A stretch of 64,000 bases of DNA, from contig NZ_CP098806.1 in assembly GCF_023822005.2 (NCBI RefSeq), forward strand, positions 2,852,001 to 2,916,000, given 5' to 3'. The position numbers were made by a program, and so were the translations under genes. The DNA is from Dyadobacter fanqingshengii (GTDB taxonomy: Bacteria; Bacteroidota; Bacteroidia; Cytophagales; Spirosomataceae). Below are positions 19,335 through 28,033 of the stretch, in pieces; positions within the stretch are counted from its first letter, which is position 1; every line of letters starts with the position of its first letter. The notes below the pieces were generated by a model. The model saw only the letters and a program-made list of their open reading frames with translations. It ran no database searches and was not told the origin of the DNA.

Positions 19335-19753
19335 TTGGATACGTCAGTAGCCTCGATAAAGAGGTATGGATAAACCAGATTCTGGCGATTATTGGTAGCG
19401 ATAATGAAATAGCTGATCAGAACTTCGATCCGGCCTTCCTCGAAATCCGGCTTCATGTCAATCTCATCCACTTTTACGCGGGGTTCGTGAAAAAGAATCG
19501 CCCGCTTGATCCGGTTGATAATCATGGTAGCCGTGGTCACGTTAAGTGCTTCAAAAAGTAAATCCTCCATATTTGCCCCATACTCAGGCCGAAGTACCCG
19601 CTCTCCAATGGTCGTGTTGAGCAGAATAATCAGACTTTGGAGAATATCTTCCTCGTTTTCAACAAGGCTGACCTGACTGGAATCCCGGAGGAATGTCACT
19701 GGGAAGGCCCAGCCGCGTCCTAGAAATGTATTTTTCTCAGTCATGTTATCCAA
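19331..19753 (-). CDS. eCIS gp25-like baseplate protein (Afp9-like)
   Basis: A 140-aa protein of the T4 gp25/Afp9 family: FLGRGWAFPVTF near the start and the conserved EYGANMEDLLFE motif (pattern RPEYG) in the middle. gp25-like proteins connect the baseplate hub to the first sheath ring. The start at 19753 overlaps the PAAR gene by 8 nt; an internal ATG at 19744 (MTEKNTF) would give no overlap and is equally plausible. Confidence 0.9.
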   Translation of the reverse strand: MDNMTEKNTFLGRGWAFPVTFLRDSSQVSLVENEEDILQSLIILLNTTIGERVLRPEYGANMEDLLFEALNVTTATMIINRIKRAILFHEPRVKVDEIDMKPDFEEGRIEVLISYFIIATNNRQNLVYPYLFIEATDVSK

Positions 19754-20024
19754 TGATTACGGTGGGTTCTCCTACAACTGCGGCGGCTCCGCAGACACAA
19801 ATATCTCCTACCCGCACAGACGGCATCCCTCCGATCAAAACTGTCGCGCTGCCTTGTATAAACGGGCTGGCGGTCGGCTGATGACCACTTGGAGGCAATG
19901 AGCAAATGTGGTTGTCACCAAGAACTGCGGCAGGCATTCCGCCGATCAGAACAGTTGCAACTCCGGGACCGATCACCGTTCCTCCATGATTGGTAGTGTC
20001 TGTGACTCTGACTGCTGCTGGCAT
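19746..20024 (-). CDS. PAAR-repeat spike-tip protein (Afp10-like)
   Basis: A 92-aa PAAR protein: starts MPAAVRVTDTTNHGG and shows repeated G-PAAR-like beta hairpins (ATVLIGGMPAAVLGD, ATVLIGGMPSVRVGD). His and Cys residues (DNHIC, GDICVC) are in the positions used for metal binding. PAAR proteins cap the VgrG-like spike trimer and sharpen the puncturing tip. It is a minimal PAAR with no toxin extension. It follows the spike gene by 3 nt. Confidence 0.93.
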   Translation of the reverse strand: MPAAVRVTDTTNHGGTVIGPGVATVLIGGMPAAVLGDNHICSLPPSGHQPTASPFIQGSATVLIGGMPSVRVGDICVCGAAAVVGEPTVIIG

Positions 20025-20027
20025 AGT

Positions 20028-21785
20028 TTAGTTGATTTGCACAATTGAGCCTTTCACTTTGGTACTTGCAGAGGAAGAAAACTCGGCACCCGCACCTCCC
20101 TCAGCCTTCATTTGAGCCGAAGCCTTTATTTCGATATTTGCTCCTTCGATTTTTACGTCCCCGGATGCTTTTAAGATAATGTCTTTCGCAGATTCAAGCG
20201 AAATTCCTTTTGCATTCAGGGTTACTTTATTGCCGTTTTCATCTTCCAGGAGAATACTTCCCTCATCATCACTCAGGGTAACTTTATTTCCCTTGGGAGT
20301 TTTGATCGTGACGAACTTTTTTTCATCATCAAAGACAAGCTTTAGCTGGCTCCGCGTCACTATTCCTTTTTGATGATTGTCATCATTTTGAGTAAAAGGA
20401 GCTGGTTTGGCAGAGCTGAATAGTTTTCCGAGAATGACCGGATCTCTTGGATCTTCATTGATAAAGCCAACAATAACTTCATCGCCGATCTCAGGCATAA
20501 AGAATATTCCCCTGGCATTATCTCCCTCGCCGGCATCCGGCGCAGCCGTTCGCGCCCACGTTCCTTCTGAGCCAGGATCAATCACAGGGATAAAAATCCT
20601 GACCCGGTGCTCTCCTAATGGATCGTCCAAACTGGTGACCACTCCGATATGAAGTCCTTGAATGGCAGGAACCAAGCCAGCTGCCGGCACATCCAAAACG
20701 TCATCGTACAGGCTGGAAAGGAATTTTGAATCCAGACCTAAACCGAGATGGGTAAACCATTTTCTGTTTGGTGAAATCTCATGGTAAACAGAGGAAACAA
20801 AAGCCTTTCCATTGAAACGGTCTCCAAATCCTGCCAACGACACCATGTCACCGGGCTTAATTGTGTTGTCTCCCAAAATCTTGACCTGACCCTGGATTTT
20901 AGATAAGCGACTTCGCATAAGCGTCGCATCTGCCCAAGCCTGCAATTCCTGGTCATCCAGGCCTCCGCTGTGCTGAAGCCGAAAATCACTGAGCCCGATC
21001 ACATCTGCCAAATCAGAACCGCTCAGATTACTCTGGAAATCCATGCCCGGGTCACTGCCTTCTACTTCTTTGAGCTCCTGGCTGGCCAGGTCCCAGCTTA
21101 TGCTTTTACTGGATGAATATTGTGTCCTGGCGTCAATTTCGGCCTGGAACTCAACGACATTGGTTCCATATTGAAGTTCCAGTCTAGCATCTGCACTGGT
21201 TTCTGGTTTTAGCATCCGAACTTTCCCGTCTTCAATCAGGGAAATCTTTCCATTCACTTCGGCCCTGGTAACGATGAAATCCCAATCCGTGACATAATAC
21301 TGAACCATCTCCGGATGGGTAGCCGTGGTGGCTTCAATATCTGATGACAGGCCAGTGTATGAGCCAATTATTTCTTCAATAATTTCAGAATCTTTCGATT
21401 CAAAAAAGTATTTATTTTTGCGCCCCACGGTCATTTTTACAACCGGGTCCTTCAAATCTATTGTAAGCTTTGATGCTTTTTCTGTTACTTCCAGTCCATG
21501 TCGGATGATAATTCCTTTGAAAACGGATTCTTCGAAATTGTTGTACCCTGCACGGATTTCTACCTCTTTCCCAGGAATGAAAAGATCTCCCCCGCTTAAT
21601 TCAAAATCTGCCTCTGCTACGTCGCCATCATATAAAACCAACCGGGCTGAGGGAATTTTGTTGATGGCTTTTTGGACAGAAATCATAGCAACACCCACAG
21701 AAGCAGGCAACTCTGTACCATCAGAAAAAATCTTATAGGTAGCAAGGCTGGGATTCGTTTCGGTGCTGGTTGCGACAAGTGGCAT
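20028..21785 (-). CDS. VgrG-like central spike protein (Afp8-like)
   Basis: A 585-aa spike protein. The N-terminal part resembles the gpD/gp27-like hub domain. The gp5-type OB-fold lies at about 375-465 (VVTSLDDPLGEHRVRIFIPV, GIFFMPEIGDEVIVGFIN, DPVILGKLFSS). The C-terminus is a repetitive beta-helix (GNKVTLSDDEGSILLEDENG, GDVKIEGANIEIKAS). The trimer forms the central needle that carries the PAAR tip. It sits between the LysM and PAAR genes as in Afp/PVC. This is not evidence for type VI secretion here, because the rest of the operon is eCIS. Confidence 0.93.
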   Translation of the reverse strand: MPLVATSTETNPSLATYKIFSDGTELPASVGVAMISVQKAINKIPSARLVLYDGDVAEADFELSGGDLFIPGKEVEIRAGYNNFEESVFKGIIIRHGLEVTEKASKLTIDLKDPVVKMTVGRKNKYFFESKDSEIIEEIIGSYTGLSSDIEATTATHPEMVQYYVTDWDFIVTRAEVNGKISLIEDGKVRMLKPETSADARLELQYGTNVVEFQAEIDARTQYSSSKSISWDLASQELKEVEGSDPGMDFQSNLSGSDLADVIGLSDFRLQHSGGLDDQELQAWADATLMRSRLSKIQGQVKILGDNTIKPGDMVSLAGFGDRFNGKAFVSSVYHEISPNRKWFTHLGLGLDSKFLSSLYDDVLDVPAAGLVPAIQGLHIGVVTSLDDPLGEHRVRIFIPVIDPGSEGTWARTAAPDAGEGDNARGIFFMPEIGDEVIVGFINEDPRDPVILGKLFSSAKPAPFTQNDDNHQKGIVTRSQLKLVFDDEKKFVTIKTPKGNKVTLSDDEGSILLEDENGNKVTLNAKGISLESAKDIILKASGDVKIEGANIEIKASAQMKAEGGAGAEFSSSASTKVKGSIVQIN

Positions 21786-21788
21786 ACT

Positions 21789-22580
21789 TTAGGATTTCGC
21801 TATGGGTGGAAAAAAGACCTCTTGCCCAACTTCCAGCTTACGGAAGTTTCGGAGCTTGTTAACCTCAGCTACCTTCAGATAAAATTCGGGAGAGCCATAT
21901 ATTCGCAAACACATGATGGGAAGGGTGTCACCTGCTTTTACCACTCTTATGTGAGTAAGATCCGGTGAGGTACGTCCCGCTTCGGCCGCCTGTTCCTGAC
22001 GGGAAACGGACTGATCGAAATTTGCAGAAACAGTTGCTCGGATCGGAAGTCCGGCTGAATTGAAAAGCTTGTAGTTGACAGTGGCTCCACTCAGGACACC
22101 CCGAAACTGGAACGCTCCCCAATTGATCTGTAAATAATTAGGCTTATGGGTATCCGACTGGATATTCTGTGTGATATCCAAAAACTTTCTGATTGCCCGG
22201 TCTACGTGTTTATCCTCATTGATCAGGTCAATTGCCGAAACCTTGTTTCCACTAATCTGGTCAAGATTCGGCTTGTTGCTTCCCAGGTAGTTCAGGTTAA
22301 TATCGCCGGGAACATCTTTACCGGGAGGCGATGCGGCAGTTGCATCAAATAGAAATTCAAACGTAACGCTGTCGGACTCCAGTGTTCTGAATTGGTACTG
22401 TTTCCCATCGGTTAACCCTTCCTCAGGAATCCACTTGGACTTGAATTCCTGACTGAAAGCTGTAGGATTATACATCACCACAAAAGTCTCCTTGGATGTC
22501 TCATAGGTGTCATCCGTGAAAGCGGTGATTTTCATTTTTTCCAGCCCTCCTAAAGGAGAAAAGATATCTTTCAGTGCCAT
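21789..22580 (-). CDS. eCIS LysM-domain baseplate protein (Afp7-like)
   Basis: A 263-aa protein. The N-terminal domain starts KITAFTDDTY..FVVMYNPTAFSQ, typical of Afp7/gp53-like eCIS proteins. The C-terminal LysM-like segment at about 210-260 reads IRVVKAGDTLPIMCLRIYGS and EVGQEVFFPP. In related particles this protein links hub, spike and inner tube. It lies 10 nt after the DUF5908 gene and 3 nt before the spike gene. Confidence 0.9.
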   Translation of the reverse strand: MALKDIFSPLGGLEKMKITAFTDDTYETSKETFVVMYNPTAFSQEFKSKWIPEEGLTDGKQYQFRTLESDSVTFEFLFDATAASPPGKDVPGDINLNYLGSNKPNLDQISGNKVSAIDLINEDKHVDRAIRKFLDITQNIQSDTHKPNYLQINWGAFQFRGVLSGATVNYKLFNSAGLPIRATVSANFDQSVSRQEQAAEAGRTSPDLTHIRVVKAGDTLPIMCLRIYGSPEFYLKVAEVNKLRNFRKLEVGQEVFFPPIAKS

Positions 22581-22590
22581 GCGCTAAAAA

Positions 22591-22746
22591 TTAACGTTCG
22601 TTTTTTTCCTTGATCAATCTGGTCAGTTCCCGGATTCCCAAAAGGATAGATTCCGTCCCCGGTGCAGGTTTAGATGCACCGGTTGGCTTTTCTTCCGCTG
22701 CATCTACCGTGGTGCGGATAATCAATTCTTTAATTTCTATAGGCAT
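22591..22746 (-). CDS. small DUF5908-like eCIS protein (Afp6 position)
   Basis: A short gene of 51 codons: ATG at 22746, TAA at 22591-22593. The product starts MPIEIKELIIRTTVD, has a Pro/Ala-rich linker and ends in a basic helix (IRELTRLIKEKNER). This architecture is the DUF5908 family, small proteins encoded in Bacteroidota eCIS loci between the tube and LysM genes. It starts 2 nt after the upstream tube stop codon and ends 10 nt before the LysM gene, so it is clearly translated in the operon. Its structural role is not known to me. Confidence 0.85.
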   Translation of the reverse strand: MPIEIKELIIRTTVDAAEEKPTGASKPAPGTESILLGIRELTRLIKEKNER

Positions 22747-22748
22747 AA

Positions 22749-23219
22749 TCAGATTGGTAAAACGTCGCCTGGTGAAATTCTCCGAAAATATTGATAGGCA
22801 AATTCAATAGATTCAATCATCAGTGTGTTTTCCATAGCGTTGAGGCCCTCGATACTCCATTTGACAGGCCAGGCATTAATGAAATTCCATGCTTGCAGTG
22901 GGATATGGTCCTCATTCAGCAAAACCACCGTGATGTCATGGGCTTCAAACTGGAATCCCTCCACGGAATCTTTGAACCATTTCACAGCCTGGGTTCCACT
23001 TAGCATGCCTCTTTTCATCGTGAGGTTTGGGTAAGTGACAGGTCCGGGCATACGGTGTTTGAATCTGTTTTCTCCTCCTTCGGCATACTCTTCCACGCCA
23101 ATTTCCACACTCAATCCTCCAACTTCCTGAAATCCGATATCAGGCAGGCCGGGATACTTCGTTAGAAGACCTTCGAGCCGAACAATAAAATGAAACCCGG
23201 TAGGCGGATGAAAAATCAT
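22749..23219 (-). CDS. eCIS inner-tube protein, second copy (Afp5-like)
   Basis: A 156-aa T4 gp19-like tail-tube protein: FHFIVRLEG near the start, then FQEVGGLSVEIGVEEYAEGGEN, then LTMKRGMLSGTQAVKWF and a C-terminal LMIESIEFAYQYF strand. Paralogous to the next gene. In eCIS the second tube protein generally forms the first ring or rings on the baseplate, while the first forms the bulk tube. Assignment to Afp5 is by position next to the DUF5908 and LysM genes. Confidence 0.9.
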   Translation of the reverse strand: MIFHPPTGFHFIVRLEGLLTKYPGLPDIGFQEVGGLSVEIGVEEYAEGGENRFKHRMPGPVTYPNLTMKRGMLSGTQAVKWFKDSVEGFQFEAHDITVVLLNEDHIPLQAWNFINAWPVKWSIEGLNAMENTLMIESIEFAYQYFRRISPGDVLPI

Positions 23220-23222
23220 GAG

Positions 23223-23657
23223 TTAGGGAGTTTCGATAGCCAATCCTTCGTGACAGAGCTCAATGGTCTCGATCGCTACCTCATTACCGGTTGAATTGAG
23301 TGTCGGACCTTCCACTTTGCATGGCCATGCTTCCTTCACTTTCCAGACCATAACCGGCTCGTGCTCCTCATTAAGCAAACTGATCGTAAGATCTCTCCGC
23401 TCGATTTTGTTCATCTTGACGGTATTCAGCCATTGAAAAAACTCATTGTCAGCCCGGAACACACCCCTTTTGAGGACAATATTGCTGAATTGTGGAATAC
23501 CAGGCATTTTGGTCACATGGTATTCAAGCGAGCTGCCTTCTCTGTAGTCAATTGACTGGAGCTCAATGGTAAGTCCTGAAACCTCCGTAAAGCCGATGCG
23601 CGTACCGCCCCATTCTACCTGAAAATGAAAGACGGCTATTGGATATGCTACTGCCAT
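23223..23657 (-). CDS. eCIS inner-tube protein, first copy (Afp1-like)
   Basis: A 144-aa tail-tube protein with the family pattern: FHFQVEWGGTRIGFTEVSGL, YREGSS, IVLKRGVFRADNEFFQWL, and NSTGNEVAIETIELCHEGL at the C-terminus. Likely the main inner-tube subunit polymerised inside the sheath and ejected on contraction. It lies 36 nt after the second sheath gene and 3 nt before its paralogue. Confidence 0.9.
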   Translation of the reverse strand: MAVAYPIAVFHFQVEWGGTRIGFTEVSGLTIELQSIDYREGSSLEYHVTKMPGIPQFSNIVLKRGVFRADNEFFQWLNTVKMNKIERRDLTISLLNEEHEPVMVWKVKEAWPCKVEGPTLNSTGNEVAIETIELCHEGLAIETP

Positions 23658-23693
23658 GATGTGCTGGATTTTAAAATTGTCAGTTATAAAGAT

Positions 23694-25145
23694 TTAGGCT
23701 TCCTGAAGCTTGTGAGAGAATTTCAGTATGATGAACTCTGCTGGCCTAACTGCTGCAAGGCCGATTTCGACATTCATAATGCCTTCAAGAATATCCTGAG
23801 AAGTCATCGTGATTCCAAGACCGATCCTCACAAAGAACGCCTCTTCGGGTTTGGCTCCCGCGAGCGCACCATCTCTCCAAAGTTTGGTCAGGAAGTTTTC
23901 GATCATCGTTTTTACACGCAGCCAGGTGTTGGCATCATTGGGCTCGAAAACCACGAATTCGGTCGCTTTTTGAACGGATTCCTCGATGAAAATGAAAAGT
24001 CGGCGGACAGGCACATAGCGCCATTCATTGTCATTGCCGGCAAGCGTTCTCGCTCCCCAAACCAACGTTCCTTTACCCGTAAACGACCTTATTACATTGA
24101 TCGATTTGCCCGAGGAGGCATCCACGTTTAAGGAAGCCTGTTGTTCATGCGATACCTTCAAGGCTGGACCAATCACAGAGCGGATGTCGACATTGGCAGG
24201 AGCTTTCCATACCCCTCTTTGACTGTCGACACGGGCGTACACACCAGCGATAGCTCCGGATGGGGGGACGGTGATATAAAGTTTACTGATTTCTGAAAGT
24301 ATCGCCCGATGTAAACTGGGATCCTCTGACGAAAGCGCAGTTAAGTTCGAGGCGTTGGCAGCATTTGTTATGGCCGGATTCGGGGTACCTGTGCCAATAT
24401 ATCTATTGGTTTGGATGATTGTAACCGACGAAGAATCATATCCAAAGTTCAAGGCACTTTTTAAATTGGGATAATAAGCGGCTCCATATTTCAAATCACC
24501 CGAGCCAATGCCTGTATTACGGAAGTTTTCACCATCAGCAAAAGGATCCGAGGTATTGACTTTCACATCCATAATTACAAATCGGTCTTTCAGCTTTTCA
24601 CATTGGGCTAAGGCGGCTTCATATACCGATTTCCCATTTGCAAGTGTTAGGTCGTCCGGAAAAAGGATCAGCGTCGGCTCGTCCACTTTTTCTAATGCGG
24701 CCAACCCTCCTAAAAGACTTGTCGCGGTAGTGCTGTCACCGACTGCTGGCGGTGTGGTGAAATCATTTACCGAGATGATATAGCATGGGCCTCCGCCATT
24801 GTCAAAGAAGAGCCTTAGGCTGTAGTACATTTTGTAAGCACTCGGATTTGCAGGAGCATTGGCTTTGACGATCCTGGAACTCAATTTGGCGGGTTGGCCG
24901 TCTTCACCTGTATAAGTATCCTGGATATCAATGGAAATGGCTTCCGGATTGGCGAAGCCAAAAATCGATTCGTAGTCCAGCATGGAGGTAATCCGGGTTG
25001 GGATCCCTCTAACTGATTCTCCGTTTTTTGAAGCCAGCGCGGTATGCCCGATAAAAGCCGGTATGGCGGTATCGACTGCTGCTATTGAAGCCGGAAGCGT
25101 TGAAATTTCTTTGATGTAAACACCCGGTGTGGCGTAAGTTGACAT
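23694..25145 (-). CDS. eCIS contractile sheath protein, short form
   Basis: A 483-aa tail-sheath protein starting MSTYATPGVYIKEISTLPAS. The conserved C-terminal sheath domain includes GVYARVDSQRGVWKAPAN, FTGKGTLVWGARTLAGND, YVPVRRLFIFIEES, FEPNDANTWLRVK and the final MNVEIGLAAVRPAEFIILKFSH. It is strongly similar to the adjacent long sheath in the first and last parts but lacks that protein's extra middle domain. Probably the main sheath subunit. Confidence 0.94.
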   Translation of the reverse strand: MSTYATPGVYIKEISTLPASIAAVDTAIPAFIGHTALASKNGESVRGIPTRITSMLDYESIFGFANPEAISIDIQDTYTGEDGQPAKLSSRIVKANAPANPSAYKMYYSLRLFFDNGGGPCYIISVNDFTTPPAVGDSTTATSLLGGLAALEKVDEPTLILFPDDLTLANGKSVYEAALAQCEKLKDRFVIMDVKVNTSDPFADGENFRNTGIGSGDLKYGAAYYPNLKSALNFGYDSSSVTIIQTNRYIGTGTPNPAITNAANASNLTALSSEDPSLHRAILSEISKLYITVPPSGAIAGVYARVDSQRGVWKAPANVDIRSVIGPALKVSHEQQASLNVDASSGKSINVIRSFTGKGTLVWGARTLAGNDNEWRYVPVRRLFIFIEESVQKATEFVVFEPNDANTWLRVKTMIENFLTKLWRDGALAGAKPEEAFFVRIGLGITMTSQDILEGIMNVEIGLAAVRPAEFIILKFSHKLQEA

Positions 25146-25172
25146 AAGAATTGCGTTTTGGGTTAATAGGAC

Positions 25173-26891
25173 TTAGGATTCCTGAAGCTTATGTGAAAAT
25201 TTCAGGATGATGAACTCTGTCGGCCTCACAGCCGCCAGACCGATTTCTACATTCATTCTGCCTTCCAGAATGTCCAGGGCCGTCATGGTTTGCCCCAGCC
25301 CGATCCTCACAAAAAATGCCTCTTCTGATTTTGCACCTGCAAGCGCTCCTTCCCTCCAGAGATTGGACAGGAAATTTTCGACCATGGTCTTTACCCGAAG
25401 CCAGGTATTGGCATCATTAGGCTCAAACACCACGAATTCGGTCGCTTTTTTGACGGATTCTTCAATGAAAATATACAGCCTGCGGACAGGGATAAATTTC
25501 CACTCGTTGTCATTTCCGGCCAAGGTCCTTGCACCCCAAACCAGGGTTCCTTTTCCCTGAAAAAAACGGATAACATTGATTGACTTCCCTGACGTCGCAT
25601 CTACATTCAATATTCCCTGTTCTTCCGGGCTTACGGAAATAGTCGGGCGTTCGACAGATCTGAGATCCACATTGGCAGGAGCTTTCCATACCCCCCTTTG
25701 ACTGTCGATCCGCGCATACACTCCGGCCATACTTGCTGATGGATACAAATCCATCAGCTTACTTTTAAGACTCGCAATGATCGTATTATAAAGTGTTTTG
25801 TCCGGAGGGGCCAATGAAAAAGTGCCATTACCGGAGGCGCTTCCGCCAGCATTCCCCCCAGAATCATTATAGGTAAGGACAGTTGCTGCCCCTGCTTCTC
25901 TCGGAAGAGTTGACACCAGGATGATTTTCTCAGCCTGACGGTTTGCAGTATATGAAGGATCAGCAGCGTTCTGAATCGCAGCTAGAAGTGCCTGCGCGGT
26001 TGTGGCAGGCCCGTCACCCTTAATAAATTCTGCGCCTTCGGTGAACGTTTTCCCTCCGATCGTAAAACCATCTCCGCTGATATTTGTATTGTTGATGATT
26101 CTGATCGTGGCAGCAGCGAATATCGGCCCTCCATCGATCCTGGATATGGGCAGATCATTGAAGGGTCCCAAACCTGCTCCGCCTCGGTTATCTGTTACCG
26201 TTAGTGAATTGGGATTAAAGTTCCGGAAGAGTATTGTTCTGAGTCCCGGGTAGTAGCTGGCACCGTACTTAAGATCCGAGTTTCCAACTTCGGCCCTGAA
26301 GTCAGCTCCGTCCTCTGCAACAGTCTGATTGGCATAATGCAAAGCATCCATCAGCGCAAAACGATCCTGAAGTTTAGCACATTGGGCAAGCATTTGATCG
26401 TGAAGGGTTTTACGGTTGACGTCAGAAAGCATGGCAGCCTCCGGGATTACCAGCAGGGTTGGTTCATCCTCCTCCTCCAACACTTTCAATCCCCCCAGTA
26501 AGTCATTAACATCGATATCATCTCCGGTAGGTGTATCCACAAAATCGCCCACCGAAACAATCCAACAAGGCCCTCCCCCATTTGAAAAATACATATATAC
26601 CTGGTAGGTCATCAGGTATTGGGAAAAGTTGGCCGGGTCCGTTATGGCAACCGTCGGACCATCGGTGATTGTAATCGTGTAGTTTTCGAAAAAAGATTCC
26701 CCAAAAATTTCCTTGTATTCCAGATAGGAAGTTACCCTTACAGGGATGTTTACCTCAAAGGTCTCGCCATTTCTGAGTCGCTGCGCAGTATAGCCCACGA
26801 AGGCCGGAATGGCAGTAGCTACCGGTACGATGGATGCGGGAAGGGTGGATATTTCCTGGATGTACACCCCGGGGGTTTTGAATTCTGCCAT
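25173..26891 (-). CDS. eCIS contractile sheath protein, long form with extra middle domain
   Basis: A 572-aa sheath protein starting MAEFKTPGVYIQEISTLPAS. The open frame reaches a TTG at 26906, but the ATG at 26891 matches the paralogue's start and leaves an 11-nt gap to the upstream gene, so it is chosen. The N- and C-terminal sheath domains match the next gene. Between them is a ~100-residue insertion (GFTIGGKTFTEGAEF, ATTAQALLAAIQ, AATVLTYNDSGGNAGG) resembling beta-sandwich modules seen in phage structural proteins, likely displayed on the particle surface. It may form a specialised ring or decorated sheath layer. Confidence 0.92.
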   Translation of the reverse strand: MAEFKTPGVYIQEISTLPASIVPVATAIPAFVGYTAQRLRNGETFEVNIPVRVTSYLEYKEIFGESFFENYTITITDGPTVAITDPANFSQYLMTYQVYMYFSNGGGPCWIVSVGDFVDTPTGDDIDVNDLLGGLKVLEEEDEPTLLVIPEAAMLSDVNRKTLHDQMLAQCAKLQDRFALMDALHYANQTVAEDGADFRAEVGNSDLKYGASYYPGLRTILFRNFNPNSLTVTDNRGGAGLGPFNDLPISRIDGGPIFAAATIRIINNTNISGDGFTIGGKTFTEGAEFIKGDGPATTAQALLAAIQNAADPSYTANRQAEKIILVSTLPREAGAATVLTYNDSGGNAGGSASGNGTFSLAPPDKTLYNTIIASLKSKLMDLYPSASMAGVYARIDSQRGVWKAPANVDLRSVERPTISVSPEEQGILNVDATSGKSINVIRFFQGKGTLVWGARTLAGNDNEWKFIPVRRLYIFIEESVKKATEFVVFEPNDANTWLRVKTMVENFLSNLWREGALAGAKSEEAFFVRIGLGQTMTALDILEGRMNVEIGLAAVRPTEFIILKFSHKLQES

Positions 26892-26902
26892 ATCAGTTGG
26901 GA

Positions 26903-28033
26903 TCAAATGAATACATAGATTTCTGAGATTTCTTCACCGGGACTGGTTTTGATTGCGCCGGATCGGGATGGATTGGGTAAATGGCTTAATAGAACCCGAT
27001 TTCCTGGCTTTCTTCTTAGTTCCAGGTTTAGTTTGGGAATTTCGAAAAATGGAATCGGCACCTGAGACTTAAATATCACTGTCTCTGAGTTATTTACTTT
27101 GACATCTGCATTTGGCGCAGCGCCCATCCGTTCAAAATCGTAGGTGGCATAAGGAGAGTCCTGAGGATTGCCTTTATCCAAAATTGAAAGTCCGGCGGTC
27201 CCCAAATCCACTTTTTTATTTTGGCTTACGATGATATAGGTCCATTTCGTAGCCTTCCGTTTCAGGTCTATCGCATAGTATTCTCTTCCCCCATACAAGT
27301 GATCCGGATCGGGTCGGTAAGAAATTTTCATCACCCCCAAAGCAGATTTTACCTCCGGGTCTTGAGTCAGGAAATATTCCTTCGTCCACAAATCGGCCGT
27401 ATCCGCTTCATTTCTTAAGATAAGTGTATAGTTTCCCTCTTGTTTTCCTTTTAAATCAAGCGAAATAAAAAACTCTCCACGATCATCTGATGCCAGTTCT
27501 AGGTCCAACGGCAATAGATCCCCATTCTTATCCCGTCCGGAAGGGATTTTTGTACCCAATGCATCCTTTACCTGAAAAATTACTTTTGCCGGAGCCGGAT
27601 CAAGATTCAGCCGGGTAATAAATGTTTTTTGCCTTGTCCCATCCCAAATATCCAGTTCAATTTTTTCCGGAGTGTCCTGGTCTATTGATGCACCCGCAGG
27701 TGAATTTTGAAAAGCCAAAAAATCGCCTGAACCATATATTCTATCACCTTTTCTCAACTCTGTGACTGCAAGAAACTGAGGAGAATTTGTGCTTTGAAAA
27801 AAAAAGTAGAAATCAACAGGAGGAACTAAAGCAACTTCCGGGCTCGTACGATCACCTTCTGCATGGTAAAGGACAATGACACCCTGTGAGGTTTCTTTCC
27901 AGAGCATCCGGCCTTTCCTGAGTGTTTCCTGTGTTTCCCGGGTCGGAATCAATTTCAATCCCTTTGCAATCCCCTCACGGAAATAGTCATGAAGCACACT
28001 CACTTCGAAAAGCCGGCTGTAGATGATATTCAT
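26903..28033 (-). CDS. unassigned eCIS operon protein between terminator and sheath genes
   Basis: A 376-aa protein not recognised by family. It is beta-rich with no signal peptide or membrane segment. The first ~100 residues (NIIYSRLFEVSVLHDYFREG, VALVPPVDFYFFFQS) look like a particle-associated domain, followed by Ig-like stretches and a C-terminal FEIPKLNLELRRKPGN region ending EISEIYVFI. It overlaps the Afp16-like gene by 4 nt. The position suggests a structural part of the distal end, such as a cap or cap adaptor; AlgoCIS-type particles are known to have a cap adaptor. Role is inference. Confidence 0.6.
   Translation of the reverse strand: MNIIYSRLFEVSVLHDYFREGIAKGLKLIPTRETQETLRKGRMLWKETSQGVIVLYHAEGDRTSPEVALVPPVDFYFFFQSTNSPQFLAVTELRKGDRIYGSGDFLAFQNSPAGASIDQDTPEKIELDIWDGTRQKTFITRLNLDPAPAKVIFQVKDALGTKIPSGRDKNGDLLPLDLELASDDRGEFFISLDLKGKQEGNYTLILRNEADTADLWTKEYFLTQDPEVKSALGVMKISYRPDPDHLYGGREYYAIDLKRKATKWTYIIVSQNKKVDLGTAGLSILDKGNPQDSPYATYDFERMGAAPNADVKVNNSETVIFKSQVPIPFFEIPKLNLELRRKPGNRVLLSHLPNPSRSGAIKTSPGEEISEIYVFI

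Noticed and set aside
19746..21785. VgrG- and PAAR-like genes suggesting a type VI secretion system
   Set aside because: None of the type VI membrane complex or TssB/TssC-type genes is present; DUF4255, DUF5908, the tape-measure family and DUF4157 mark an eCIS instead.
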